Of a DNA stretch of 32,602 bases, positions 15,890-25,169 are shown piece after piece. A program made the position numbers and the translations under genes. The notes beneath the pieces were generated by a model. It ran no database searches. It saw only the letters and a list, made by a program, of their open reading frames with translations, and had not been told where the DNA came from. Source of the DNA: an uncultured Bacilli bacterium (GTDB taxonomy: Bacteria > Bacillota_I > Bacilli_A > RF39 > UBA660). The stretch's first letter is position 1. Every line of letters begins with the position of its first letter. Location of the stretch: the NCBI GenBank assembly GCA_947631205.1, contig CANRKL010000010.1, forward strand, positions 1-32,602, written 5' to 3'.

Positions 15890-17674
15890 TTAATCAAATT
15901 GACTATTGTATATTTCGGCATAAAAACCATTTTTCTTTAAAAGTTCTTCATGACGACCTACTTCAACGATGTCACCATCTCTCATAACTAATATTAAATC
16001 GGCATCTCTAATTGTAGATAGACGATGAGCAATAACAAATGAAGTTCTTCCTTTCATTAATTCATCCATAGCTTTTTGAATTAAGATTTCAGTTCTTGTA
16101 TCAACGTTGCTTGTTGCTTCATCTAATATTAAAACTTTGGGGTCTGCTAAGATGGCTCTTGCTATTGTAAGTAATTGTTTTTGGCCACCACTTATGTTAC
16201 TAGTATCTTCATTTAATTCCATATTATATCCATTACTTAATGTTTGAATAAAATGGTCAACACAAGCTTTTTTACTTGCTATATAAACTTCTTCATCAGT
16301 GGCATCTAAATTACCATATCGTAAGTTTTCCATAATAGTTCCACTAAATAACCAAGTATCTTGAAGAACCATACCAAATAATTTACGATAGTTATTTCTA
16401 TCAATTTTAGATATATCATGACCATCTAGGTAAATATGACCAGAATTTAAATTGTAAAAACGCATTAGTAATTTAACAATTGTTGTTTTTCCCGCACCAG
16501 TAGGACCAACAATGGCAATTTTTTGACCTGCCTCCACTTTGGCACTAAAGTCATTAATAATTATTTTATTTTCATCATAACCAAATTTAACGTGGTCAAA
16601 TGTCACATTTCCTTCTATTTTTGACATATCAATTTCTTCACATGGAACATATTCTTCTTCTTCACTTTCTAAGAAGTTAAATATTCGCTCAGCAGCTGCA
16701 ACCATTAATTGTAATTGGTTAGATACTTGAGCTAATTGGCCTATTGGTTGAGTAAAGTTTTTAGAGTATTGAATAAATGATTGAATATTACCAACTGTAA
16801 TATTACCTTTTATGACATAGTAAGCTCCAACAATCGAGATTAGTACATAATTTAAATTACCAATAAAGTTCATAATTGGTTGCATAAGTCCTGATAAAAA
16901 TTGACTTTTCCAAGCTGATTCATAAAGTTTATAATTATCTTTATCTAATTTATCTAACATTTTATCTTCAGCATTAAAGGCTTTGACAACTGTATGTCCA
17001 CCCATCATTTCTTCAATTTCTCCATCAACGTGTCCTAAGTAGGCTTGTTGATTGACGAAATGTTTTTGACTTTTGCCAACTATAATGGCGACGATGACAG
17101 AAGCTATTGGTAAAACTAAGGCTGTTATTATAGCTAAGGTAACATTAATGGAACACATCATTACAAATATGCCAATTACGGTTACAATTGAGGTTACTAA
17201 AGTAACAGCACTTTGATTTAGACTCATTCCTAATGTATCTATATCATTAGTTATTATTGATAATGTTTCACCTATTGTATTTTTATCAAAGTATTTCATG
17301 GGTAATTTTTTGATTTTTTCACTCATTTGTCTTCGCAAATTATATGTTGTTTTTTTACTTATTCCAGCCATTATGAAACTTTCAATGTAAGAAAATATTG
17401 ATGATAAAATATATATTCCTAGTAAAAACAATAATATTTTAGCAATATTGGAAAAATTTATTCCACCAGTACCAGTTATTTTATTAACTAATCCTACATA
17501 TAACTCTTGAGTAGCATTTCCTAGTATTTTAGGGCCAACTATAGAAAATATGGTACTTAATATAGCAAAGATAAAAACAATAATTAAACCTATTTTATAT
17601 TGTGATACATAGTGAATCAATTTTTTTAATGAGCCTTTAAAATCGGCTGCTTTAGAAAATTCTTTGTTACGCAT
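15890..17674 (-). CDS. Heterodimeric ABC exporter subunit with consensus ATPase motifs
   Basis: This 594-residue half-transporter has six membrane helices in the first 320 residues followed by an ATPase domain. Walker A is GPTGAGKTT (390-398), the signature is NISGGQKQ (493-500), Walker B is VLILDEATSNVD (from about 514) with an intact catalytic glutamate, and the switch histidine is H550 in IAHRLST. It pairs with the 726-residue subunit encoded upstream with an 8-bp overlap, as in LmrCD/BmrCD-type multidrug or peptide exporters. ATP binding at the consensus site of the pair should be completed by parts of both subunits. The substrate cannot be deduced. It is the second gene of the operon and ends at a strong terminator. 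Confidence 0.92.
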   Translation of the reverse strand: MRNKEFSKAADFKGSLKKLIHYVSQYKIGLIIVFIFAILSTIFSIVGPKILGNATQELYVGLVNKITGTGGINFSNIAKILLFLLGIYILSSIFSYIESFIMAGISKKTTYNLRRQMSEKIKKLPMKYFDKNTIGETLSIITNDIDTLGMSLNQSAVTLVTSIVTVIGIFVMMCSINVTLAIITALVLPIASVIVAIIVGKSQKHFVNQQAYLGHVDGEIEEMMGGHTVVKAFNAEDKMLDKLDKDNYKLYESAWKSQFLSGLMQPIMNFIGNLNYVLISIVGAYYVIKGNITVGNIQSFIQYSKNFTQPIGQLAQVSNQLQLMVAAAERIFNFLESEEEEYVPCEEIDMSKIEGNVTFDHVKFGYDENKIIINDFSAKVEAGQKIAIVGPTGAGKTTIVKLLMRFYNLNSGHIYLDGHDISKIDRNNYRKLFGMVLQDTWLFSGTIMENLRYGNLDATDEEVYIASKKACVDHFIQTLSNGYNMELNEDTSNISGGQKQLLTIARAILADPKVLILDEATSNVDTRTEILIQKAMDELMKGRTSFVIAHRLSTIRDADLILVMRDGDIVEVGRHEELLKKNGFYAEIYNSQFD

Positions 17675-19847
17675 TTAATTCACTCTCCTTTAATTGAGAT
17701 AAAGCAATTTCTTTATATACTTGACAATTTTTTAACAATTGTTCATGGGTGCCAATTCCAACGATTTTTCCTTCATCTAAAACAACAATTTGGTCAGCTT
17801 TTAATATTGTACTTATTCTTTGGGCAACAATTAATATAGTTGCTTCTTTAGTATAATCATTTAAAGCTTTACGAAGATTTACATCAGTTTTAAAATCAAG
17901 GGCTGAAAATGAATCATCAAAAATGTATATTTTAGGATTTTTGGCAATAGCTCTTGCTATAGATAATCTTTGTCTTTGACCGCCACTTACGTTACTTCCA
18001 CCTTGACTTATCATATATTCTTCTTTTTTATCTAATTTAGATACAAATTCTTCTGATTGAGATATTTCTAAATATTTACTAATATCATCATTGGTATTTT
18101 CTTCTCCTAATAAAACATTTTCTTTAATTGTTCCAGAAAATAAATTACCTTTTTGAGGAACATAGCCAATATTTTCTCTTAAGTCACTTAATTTAACATC
18201 TTTGATATTGACATTATCAATTAGTATTTCTCCTTTAGTTACATCAAAGAAGCGAGGTATTAAATTAATTAAAGTACTTTTTCCGGAACCTGTGGAACCT
18301 ATAAAGGCCGTAGTTGTCCCAGGTCGGGCTGTAAAATTAATGTCGCTTATAACTTCTTCATCGGCATCAGGATAAGCAAAACTGACATTTTTAAATTCAA
18401 TTAATCCTTTAACATTAGTAAATTTTTGAGGGTTATCACTGTCAATAATAATATTTTTCGTATTTAAAACTTCGGCAATTCTTTTAATACTAACAATGGC
18501 TCTTGGAAGCATTATTGATACCATACTAATTAATAAGAAAGACATGATGACTTGGATTGTATAAGTAATAAAGGCCATAAGTGTTCCAACTTGTAATGTT
18601 CCAACATCAATTAGGGAAGCTCCAACCCAAATAATTAAGATGGAAACTCCATTCATGACAAACATCATGGTTGGCATCATAAATCCCATTATGCGGTCAC
18701 AAAATTGAAGAGTGTTTGCAAGCTCAGTATTAGCTTTGTCAAATTTTTCTTCCTCTACTTTGGCAGTTCCAAAAGCTCTTATAACAGGAACTCCTGCTAG
18801 TCTTTCTCTTGATACTAAATTTAATTTATCAACTAATTTTTGAATTAAACGGAACTTTGGCATAGCAAAGACAAATAAGAAAATAACTAGGAGGATAATA
18901 ATGCCAATAGCTAAAGCTAAAATCCAGCTTATACTATGTCCTAAGACTTTAAATAAAGCACCAAACCCTAAAATTGGGGCAAAAATGATTATTCTAAAAA
19001 ACATAATAAATATCATTTGAACTTGTTGTATGTCATTAGTACATCTTGTAATTAAGCTTGAGACAGAAAAATTTTTAAATTCGTATGATGAAAAACTCAT
19101 GATTTTACTAACTATTTTTTTTCGTAACAAATAACCAAATTTTGTAGCAATTCTACTAGCAAATAGTCCAACTATAATAGCCGTTATTAAAAGGGAGGTT
19201 GCAATAATTATCATAATAAGACCATTGTGATAAATGTAATTCATTTGAATTTTATCAACATCTATTCCCATGGTGCTGTACTCATTTTTAATAGCTTCAA
19301 TGCTTATTTGATTAACCATAGATTCATCATATTCATGAATTTTTTCGCCAAACTCTGATTTAATTTTACTTAATTGTTCTTCATTCATATATTTTAAGGC
19401 GTCATAAATATTGGCATTACTTGGAATATCTATACCACTTGAAATACTAGAACTTATCATTGGATTATTAGATTTTAGTAGACTTACAAATAAAAAGTCA
19501 TCAACAATAATATCTTCTATATTATTGCTACTCTTTAAAATATAATATTCTCCATTAGGTAAATTAGGGAATTTATCATCATAAGTATTATCTGTAACTG
19601 AAACTTTTTCATAACTTTCCTCTAATTTGTCTTTTTTATTACTAATTCTATAAATATCCTCATATAAACTACTACTTAATATTTCTGGATAACTATTAGT
19701 AATTCCTTTTTGAGAAATTCCAACATTAATAATTTTAGCTGTATAATCGGGCAAACTTAAATCTAATTGAGCCTGACAAATTAAAACTAAAATAGTAAAT
19801 ATAATTGGAATAGTAAATTTTTTAATAATTTTTAATATTTCTTTCAT
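17667..19847 (-). CDS. Heterodimeric ABC exporter subunit with degenerate ATPase site and large outer loop
   Basis: This is a 726-residue half-transporter. Helix 1 (about residues 11-28) is followed by an unusually long extracytoplasmic insertion of about 170 residues (about 35-205) before helix 2 (about 208-230). The ATPase domain has Walker A GSTGSGKST (517-525) and signature NVSGGQRQ (619-626). The catalytic glutamate is replaced by Asp in IYIFDDSFSALD (about 640-651), and the switch histidine by Gln (VAQRIST, Q676). Such substitutions mark the non-catalytic site of heterodimeric exporters. GAGGG lies 9 nt before the ATG. It is the first gene of the operon and has an excellent promoter. 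The outer loop could bind substrate or sense a ligand; that is inference. Confidence 0.92.
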   Translation of the reverse strand: MKEILKIIKKFTIPIIFTILVLICQAQLDLSLPDYTAKIINVGISQKGITNSYPEILSSSLYEDIYRISNKKDKLEESYEKVSVTDNTYDDKFPNLPNGEYYILKSSNNIEDIIVDDFLFVSLLKSNNPMISSSISSGIDIPSNANIYDALKYMNEEQLSKIKSEFGEKIHEYDESMVNQISIEAIKNEYSTMGIDVDKIQMNYIYHNGLIMIIIATSLLITAIIVGLFASRIATKFGYLLRKKIVSKIMSFSSYEFKNFSVSSLITRCTNDIQQVQMIFIMFFRIIIFAPILGFGALFKVLGHSISWILALAIGIIILLVIFLFVFAMPKFRLIQKLVDKLNLVSRERLAGVPVIRAFGTAKVEEEKFDKANTELANTLQFCDRIMGFMMPTMMFVMNGVSILIIWVGASLIDVGTLQVGTLMAFITYTIQVIMSFLLISMVSIMLPRAIVSIKRIAEVLNTKNIIIDSDNPQKFTNVKGLIEFKNVSFAYPDADEEVISDINFTARPGTTTAFIGSTGSGKSTLINLIPRFFDVTKGEILIDNVNIKDVKLSDLRENIGYVPQKGNLFSGTIKENVLLGEENTNDDISKYLEISQSEEFVSKLDKKEEYMISQGGSNVSGGQRQRLSIARAIAKNPKIYIFDDSFSALDFKTDVNLRKALNDYTKEATILIVAQRISTILKADQIVVLDEGKIVGIGTHEQLLKNCQVYKEIALSQLKESELNA

Positions 19848-19878
19848 TTAAAAAATCCCTCTTTTCTGCAACTCTTAC

Positions 19879-19907
19879 ATTATATGCTATTTATTTTTTT
19901 TAGTCAA
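19879..19907 (-). promoter_or_regulatory. Promoter of the ABC exporter operon
   Basis: TTGACT (19902-19907) and TATAAT (19879-19884), spacer 17 bp, 32 bp before the start codon. Confidence 0.8.
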
Positions 19908-19982
19908 ACAACTAAAGCAATTTTTTTATGTCTTTGGTAATTAATTATGTATGATAAAACAGAATTGTGAAAAATAGATGAA

Positions 19983-20009
19983 ATTTTAAAAATGAGCCAT
20001 ATATAAATA
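19983..20009 (-). terminator. Terminator of the AAA ATPase gene
   Basis: On the minus strand TGAGCTAT pairs with ATGGCTCA (one wobble) around TTATAT, followed by TTTTT. It begins a few bases after the stop codon. Confidence 0.75.
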
Positions 20010-20011
20010 GC

Positions 20012-21220
20012 TCACTTATCTATTTCTAATAACCAATCAATTATATTTATTTTGGTTATTCCATTATAATCAGCAGTTAAATCCATATCTAAAGTTATTA
20101 GATACTTAGGATAAAAATCGTTTGTTTTTTGTAATGATTTTAGTTCTCTTTCTAATACTTTTTCATCTCTTACTGATAAGGCTACTTGATAGTATTTTAA
20201 ACCATCTCGATTTTTAGCTACAAAATCTATTTCTAAATCGTCAAATGCTCCAACATATACTTGATATCCTCTTCTAAGAAGTTCCAAATAAACTATATTT
20301 TCTAAGATATGGCCCATATCACTATCAGCTTTTTTACCTAAAAAATAACTTCTTAGTCCTTGGTCTACAACATAATATTTGTAACCTCTTGCCAATAAAT
20401 TCTTACCTTTAACATCAAATCTTTTTACTTTATAAATCAAGAAGCTTTCAAGTAAGGCCGTTATATAATTATCAACAGTATGATTGCTAGTGGGCATTCC
20501 TTTACTTGTTAAGGTATCACTTATTTTTTTAATAGATATAGGACTACCAATACTATCAAAAATAAATTTTAAGACATTTTCTAAGACCATTTTATTAGTT
20601 ATATTATTTCTAGTTATAATATCTTTATATACTACTGTAGTAAATATAGCTTCTAAGTATGTGTCTAAATCATTAAGATTATTTTTAATTATTGATATAT
20701 TACCTGGCATACCTCCATTTTTCATATAATCTAAAAAATATTCATAACGACTTTTTTCTAATTTATCAAATGCACTTAAATATTCTTTAAATGACAAAGG
20801 TAACATTTTTATTTCTATATATCTTCCTGATAATAATGTTGCTAACTCTCCAGATAATAAATAAGCATTAGAACCTGTTATATAAACGTCAACATTTTTT
20901 TTTATATATAAACTATCAACAGCTTTTTGAAAATTTAAGACATTTTGAACTTCATCTAAGAAAACATAGTATTGTTTTTTTGAATCTATTTGTTTATTTA
21001 CATAATCATATAGTTCTTTATAGTCTTTAAAATTATAATCTACATCTTCAAGATTTATTTTGATTATTTGCTCATCTTTAATTCCAATGCTTTTTAAGTA
21101 TTTTATAAATAAATCAAATAATGTAGATTTACCACATCTTCTTATACCTGTGACAACTTTAATTAAATCTATATCCTTAAATCTTTTTAACTTTTCAAGA
21201 TATTCTGTTCTTTCTATCAC
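20012..21220 (-). CDS. AAA ATPase with C-terminal DUF4143-type domain
   Basis: This protein of about 402 residues belongs to the COG1373-type ATPases. Walker A is TGIRRCGKST (about 27-36 in ORF numbering), Walker B is YYVFLDEVQNV (about 87-97), and VDVYITGSNAYLLSGELATL follows as the sensor region, then LSGRYIEIKMLPLSFKEYL. The C-terminal part has a winged-helix-like segment and the DUF4143 nuclease-like end (GHILENIVYLELLRRGYQV, then DDLEIDFVAK). The role of these proteins is not settled, and they are often found as solitary variable genes. The ORF-track start at 21229 is a GTG inside the ribosome site; AAGGTG lies 6 nt before a second GTG at 21220, which is the likelier start. The promoter region is unusually structured. 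Confidence 0.85.
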   Translation of the reverse strand: MIERTEYLEKLKRFKDIDLIKVVTGIRRCGKSTLFDLFIKYLKSIGIKDEQIIKINLEDVDYNFKDYKELYDYVNKQIDSKKQYYVFLDEVQNVLNFQKAVDSLYIKKNVDVYITGSNAYLLSGELATLLSGRYIEIKMLPLSFKEYLSAFDKLEKSRYEYFLDYMKNGGMPGNISIIKNNLNDLDTYLEAIFTTVVYKDIITRNNITNKMVLENVLKFIFDSIGSPISIKKISDTLTSKGMPTSNHTVDNYITALLESFLIYKVKRFDVKGKNLLARGYKYYVVDQGLRSYFLGKKADSDMGHILENIVYLELLRRGYQVYVGAFDDLEIDFVAKNRDGLKYYQVALSVRDEKVLERELKSLQKTNDFYPKYLITLDMDLTADYNGITKINIIDWLLEIDK

Positions 21221-21241
21221 ATTATTCACCTTCTAATAAGA

Positions 21242-21270
21242 ATTATACATTAAAATTTATCTATAGTCAA
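21242..21270 (-). promoter_or_regulatory. Promoter of the AAA ATPase gene
   Basis: TTGACT (21265-21270) and TATAAT (21242-21247) with a 17-bp spacer. Confidence 0.8.
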
Positions 21271-21322
21271 GTTTTGGAAATATTTTTCCAAAAGTCATAA
21301 TTTAATACAAGTTTTGGAAATA
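21268..21322. promoter_or_regulatory. Operator-like dyad and direct repeats upstream of the AAA ATPase promoter
   Basis: A perfect 9-bp inverted repeat, TTTTGGAAA/TTTCCAAAA with a 4-bp spacer (21272-21293), abuts the -35 box. The 15-mer CAAGTTTTGGAAATA occurs at 21268-21282 and again at 21308-21322, 40 bp apart, i.e. on about the same face of the helix. This is the layout of a regulator binding two or more sites. Confidence 0.65.
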
Positions 21323-21354
21323 CATAACTTTGCCACTAAAAACTTTATAATTAT

Positions 21355-21383
21355 CTAAAAAAGTAAGATTTTTTCACTTACTT
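21355..21383 (-). terminator. Terminator of the phosphoketolase gene
   Basis: On the minus strand AAGTAAG pairs with CTTACTT around a 9-nt loop and runs into a T-run. Confidence 0.7.
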
Positions 21384-21386
21384 ATT

Positions 21387-23729
21387 TTAACAATCCCACT
21401 TCCATTCACTGACTTCTTTTAGGTCAATACCATTAACTTTAATATATTCTTCATGTTTTTTTAACATTTCTTCACAATATTCTTTTAACTTTTGACCATC
21501 AAATTGAGGTAAATATTCTAAGGCTAATAAAGCTAAATGGAATCTATCAATTTTGTTTTGAACTCGCATATCAAATGGAGTTGTTATTGTGCCTTCTTCT
21601 ATATATCCTCTAACGTGAATATTTTGATTTACTCTTTTATAAACTAATTCATGAATTAAATTAGGATAACCATGGAAAGCAAAAATTATTGGCTTATTGG
21701 TTGTAAAGATATAGTTATATTCTTCATCAGTTAAACCATGTGGATGAGCATAGTTGGGAATTAAGCGCATTAAATCAATAACATTTACTACTCTTATCTT
21801 TAAATTAGGTATATATTTTCTTAATAAAGATGTGGTTGCCATTATTTCAAGGGTTGGAGTATCTCCAGCACAAGCTAAGATGATATCTGGATTATTATCA
21901 ATATCATTACTTGCAAAACTCCAAATACCTATTCCTTTTTCAGTATGTCTTATTGCTTGACGCATAGAAAGCCATTGTGGTCTTGGGTGTTTACTTGCTA
22001 CTATTACGTTAATATAGTTTTTAGTTTGTAAAACATGATTCATAGTACAAATTAAAGTATTTGTATCACATGGAAGATAAATTCTAGCAATAGAAGCTTT
22101 TTTAGTCATGATGTGATTTAAAAAACCAGGGTCTTGATGAGTATAACCATTGTGGTCTTGTTGCCAGCAGTGACTACTTAATAATATGTTTAAGGAACTA
22201 ATTGGAGCTCGCCAATTTAATTCTTTAGATACTTTAAGCCACTTAGCATGTTGGCTTACCATTGAGTCTATTATTCTTACAAATGACTCATATGTATGAA
22301 ATAGACCATGTCTTCCTGTTAGTAAATATCCTTCAAGCCAACCTTCACAAACGTGTTCTGATAAATAAGAATCTAAAACTCTTCCCTCAGTACTTAAATA
22401 TTCATCATTATCTTTTATCTCAGCATTCCACTGTCTATTAGTAACTTTAAATACTTCACCTAAACGATTTGATAGAGCTTCATCAGGTCCAAAAATCCGA
22501 AAGTTATTATTATCTTTATTTAATTTTATAACATCTTTTAAATAAGAACCTAAGTTTCGCATATCTTCACTATCTTGGCTACCTGGATAAGAAACATTAA
22601 ATTCATAATCTTTAACATCTGGAAGTAATAAATCTTTTAAAACTTTACCACCATTAGTAACTGGATTGGCACTCATTCTTAAATATCCTTTAGGTGGAAA
22701 AGATTTATATTCATCTTTTAAAGTACCGTCCATGTTAAATAATTCTTCTATCTTATAGCTTTTTAGCCATTCTTCTAAACGATTTAAGCTTTCTTTATCT
22801 TTTTTGGTTACTTCAATAGGAATTTGATGAGCCCTGAAAGTTCCTTCAATCTTTTTTCCATCTATTTCTTTAGGTCCTGTCCAACCTTTTGGGGTTTTTA
22901 AAACAATCATGGGCCAAATTGGTCTAGTAGAAAGTTCACCATTTTGGGCTTTGTCTTTTATATTTTTAATTTTTAAAATAGCTTTATCCATGGTTTTAGC
23001 CATTTTTTGATGAATGTTATCTTCATCATCTAAACTGACGTATAAAGGTTCCCAACCACAACCACGCAAATAAGCTTCTAATTCTTTATCACTTATTCTT
23101 GATAGGACAGTAGGATTAGCAATTTTATAACCATTTAAATTTAGAACAGGTAAAACAGCACCATCAGTTTTAGGATTTAAAAATTTATTACCGTGCCAAC
23201 TTGTGGCTAAAGGACCAGTTTCTGCTTCTCCATCACCAATAATAACTGTAGCAATTAAACTGGGATTATCAAAAACGGCTCCAAAAGCATGAGAAAGACT
23301 GTATCCTAATTCTCCTCCTTCATTAATACTTCCAGGAACTTCTGGTGCAACATGACTTGATGTACCACCTGGAAAACTAAAACGTTTAATAAATTTAGTT
23401 AAACCTTTTTTATCTAATGTTATATCGGGATATATTTCACTATAAGTTCCCTCTAAATAAGTATTAGTCATAGTAGCTTGGCCTGCGTGTCCTGGTCCAC
23501 TAATCCATATCATATTTAAATCATATTTTTTAATTACCCGATTACAATGGATATAGACAAAATTTTGAGCTGGGGCACTTCCCCAATGACCGACTAATTT
23601 AGGCTTTATATCATCATATTCTAATGGTCTTTCTAATAAAACATTATCTTTTAAATATAGGCAAGCTGCTGAAATATAATTGCAAGCTCGAAAATAACCA
23701 TCAATTTGTTTTAATTCTTCATCTTTCAC
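21387..23729 (-). CDS. xfp: Xylulose-5-phosphate/fructose-6-phosphate phosphoketolase
   Basis: This 780-residue thiamine-diphosphate enzyme is full length for the family. It splits xylulose 5-phosphate (and often fructose 6-phosphate) with phosphate to acetyl phosphate plus glyceraldehyde 3-phosphate or erythrose 4-phosphate, the key step of heterofermentative and bifid pathways. Family landmarks are WISGPGHAGQATMTNTYLEG near residue 75, EGGELGYSLSHAFGAVFDNP with IIGDGEAETGP after it, and LTGRHGLFHTYESFVRIIDS in the second half, followed by SSHCWQQDHNGYTHQDPG. The start is GTG at 23729 with GAGGG 5 nt upstream. A TATACT -10 box lies nearby with a weak -35. It is a single-gene unit closed by its own terminator. 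The sequence does not tell which sugar phosphate is preferred. Confidence 0.97.
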   Translation of the reverse strand: MKDEELKQIDGYFRACNYISAACLYLKDNVLLERPLEYDDIKPKLVGHWGSAPAQNFVYIHCNRVIKKYDLNMIWISGPGHAGQATMTNTYLEGTYSEIYPDITLDKKGLTKFIKRFSFPGGTSSHVAPEVPGSINEGGELGYSLSHAFGAVFDNPSLIATVIIGDGEAETGPLATSWHGNKFLNPKTDGAVLPVLNLNGYKIANPTVLSRISDKELEAYLRGCGWEPLYVSLDDEDNIHQKMAKTMDKAILKIKNIKDKAQNGELSTRPIWPMIVLKTPKGWTGPKEIDGKKIEGTFRAHQIPIEVTKKDKESLNRLEEWLKSYKIEELFNMDGTLKDEYKSFPPKGYLRMSANPVTNGGKVLKDLLLPDVKDYEFNVSYPGSQDSEDMRNLGSYLKDVIKLNKDNNNFRIFGPDEALSNRLGEVFKVTNRQWNAEIKDNDEYLSTEGRVLDSYLSEHVCEGWLEGYLLTGRHGLFHTYESFVRIIDSMVSQHAKWLKVSKELNWRAPISSLNILLSSHCWQQDHNGYTHQDPGFLNHIMTKKASIARIYLPCDTNTLICTMNHVLQTKNYINVIVASKHPRPQWLSMRQAIRHTEKGIGIWSFASNDIDNNPDIILACAGDTPTLEIMATTSLLRKYIPNLKIRVVNVIDLMRLIPNYAHPHGLTDEEYNYIFTTNKPIIFAFHGYPNLIHELVYKRVNQNIHVRGYIEEGTITTPFDMRVQNKIDRFHLALLALEYLPQFDGQKLKEYCEEMLKKHEEYIKVNGIDLKEVSEWKWDC

Positions 23730-23808
23730 ACTAATCCCTCAATTCTAAAAAAAGTATACTATAGAAAAGGAAAAAAGAAAATATATAATTTTTTTAAAAG
23801 TTTATTTT

Positions 23809-25161
23809 TTAATTTACTCCCTCTATTACAAAGGGATTACTTTGGCTTCCATAATTACTTGCAGAATTTGGTTTTATTTTTACACTGCTTTTTAAATATG
23901 CAGTTGGTTTAATGGTAAAATTAGTACCATAGGCTTGGTTATAAGCTACTTGTCCAGCAGACCCTATAAAAAAAACAAAGTGACCTTCATATAAATTAGG
24001 ATATGACGTTATGGTCCACTGATTATTATAAATATCACGTATCCAATTATTACTTTTACAATCGGGACTACTATCACTCCAACTAAGCATGGTTTTTGCT
24101 AAACATTCTGTTCTTACATTTCCTCCTACGGCATAGCCATAATCTGACGGATACATTAGTCCTATATAGCCATCCCATGTTGTTGTTCGTTCTACTACAT
24201 CATTGCATTCAGCTTGACCACTTCTACATTGTTCTTTTCCGTTATGATTACTTCTTTCAGCTTGGTACATATAACTTGCTGTTGGATTATATTTAAAGCT
24301 ACTAATAGAAGTATCATCTGATACTGTTCCGGTATTCCATCTTACTTTAGCTATTTTATCTTTGACACTTTCGGTAAGTCCATCGACCGTAAAATTACAG
24401 TCTTTTTGACTATTTTTTGAACCATTGTAGCATTGTCCGCTTGTTTTATTCCAATACAAACTGTTACCAATTTCACTATCTTTCGTATATATGTCTTCTG
24501 GATTTAATAATTTCATAACGTCAGCTTGGCCCCATTCATTCACTCCATATCCATTGTTTACTCCACTCGCTGATGAATCCCAACTTAATTTTCCAATACT
24601 ACCTCTAATGATTTTGACTAAATTTTCTAAGTGGGTTTCACTACTCTCATCAACTACTGGGACATTATTCATGACTCCTATTATTCGCCATAAGATTTTA
24701 TTACCATTAGAATCTTTATCTCCTATATCGATATAATTATTTGGACTACTTCCAATATATCTTAGATTTTCATCATTTGTATCATCATATGCTAATGTTG
24801 TTGTGTCTGTTTCTGATAATTTAAATAAATAATCATTAGCTATATTTTGGGCAAAATATAGATTACATTTTGTTTTATTCTTTGTCATATTTGTTACTAT
24901 CGGTGCCCAATTTTGATAATTCCACTCAACACTTGCGCCATTATTGCATTCAGCGTGTTCAAATCCTAAGTTTTCTGTATTTCCTTTTTGAGGCATGGTT
25001 GTTAATTGTTGGTTTCCATTAAAAAATGCTAAGTAAACATTATCGTTAATATTATTCTTTTGAGGTACTTTAAATATCTTAAAGCCATTTAGAATATCAA
25101 TTAATAATATAAATAATATTATAATTATTAAAGTTTTTTCTTTATTTATATATTTTTTCAT
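23809..25161 (-). CDS. Class B surface protein B1 (partner of A2)
   Basis: This 450-residue protein starts with a basic N-terminus and a single hydrophobic helix (TLIIIILFILLIDILNGFKI, about residues 9-28), a signal anchor. The outer part has the family Ig-like segment (CNNGASVEWNYQNWAP, KTKCNLYFA), the core (NYIDIGDKDSNGNKILWRII, VKIIRGSIGKLSWDSS, VNEWGQADVMKLLNPEDIY) and WDGYIGLMYPSDYGYAVGG. The final 90 residues vary strongly between copies until the conserved end SQSNPFVIEGVN. About eight cysteines outside suggest disulphides. There is no poly-G tract. It starts 8 bp after the A2 stop with GAGGTAAG overlapping that stop, so it is likely translationally coupled to A2. No clear hairpin follows it. 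Function is unknown; the fold of the variable end is probably C-type-lectin-like (DUF6273 type). Confidence 0.8.
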   Translation of the reverse strand: MKKYINKEKTLIIIILFILLIDILNGFKIFKVPQKNNINDNVYLAFFNGNQQLTTMPQKGNTENLGFEHAECNNGASVEWNYQNWAPIVTNMTKNKTKCNLYFAQNIANDYLFKLSETDTTTLAYDDTNDENLRYIGSSPNNYIDIGDKDSNGNKILWRIIGVMNNVPVVDESSETHLENLVKIIRGSIGKLSWDSSASGVNNGYGVNEWGQADVMKLLNPEDIYTKDSEIGNSLYWNKTSGQCYNGSKNSQKDCNFTVDGLTESVKDKIAKVRWNTGTVSDDTSISSFKYNPTASYMYQAERSNHNGKEQCRSGQAECNDVVERTTTWDGYIGLMYPSDYGYAVGGNVRTECLAKTMLSWSDSSPDCKSNNWIRDIYNNQWTITSYPNLYEGHFVFFIGSAGQVAYNQAYGTNFTIKPTAYLKSSVKIKPNSASNYGSQSNPFVIEGVN

Positions 25162-25169
25162 ATCTTACC

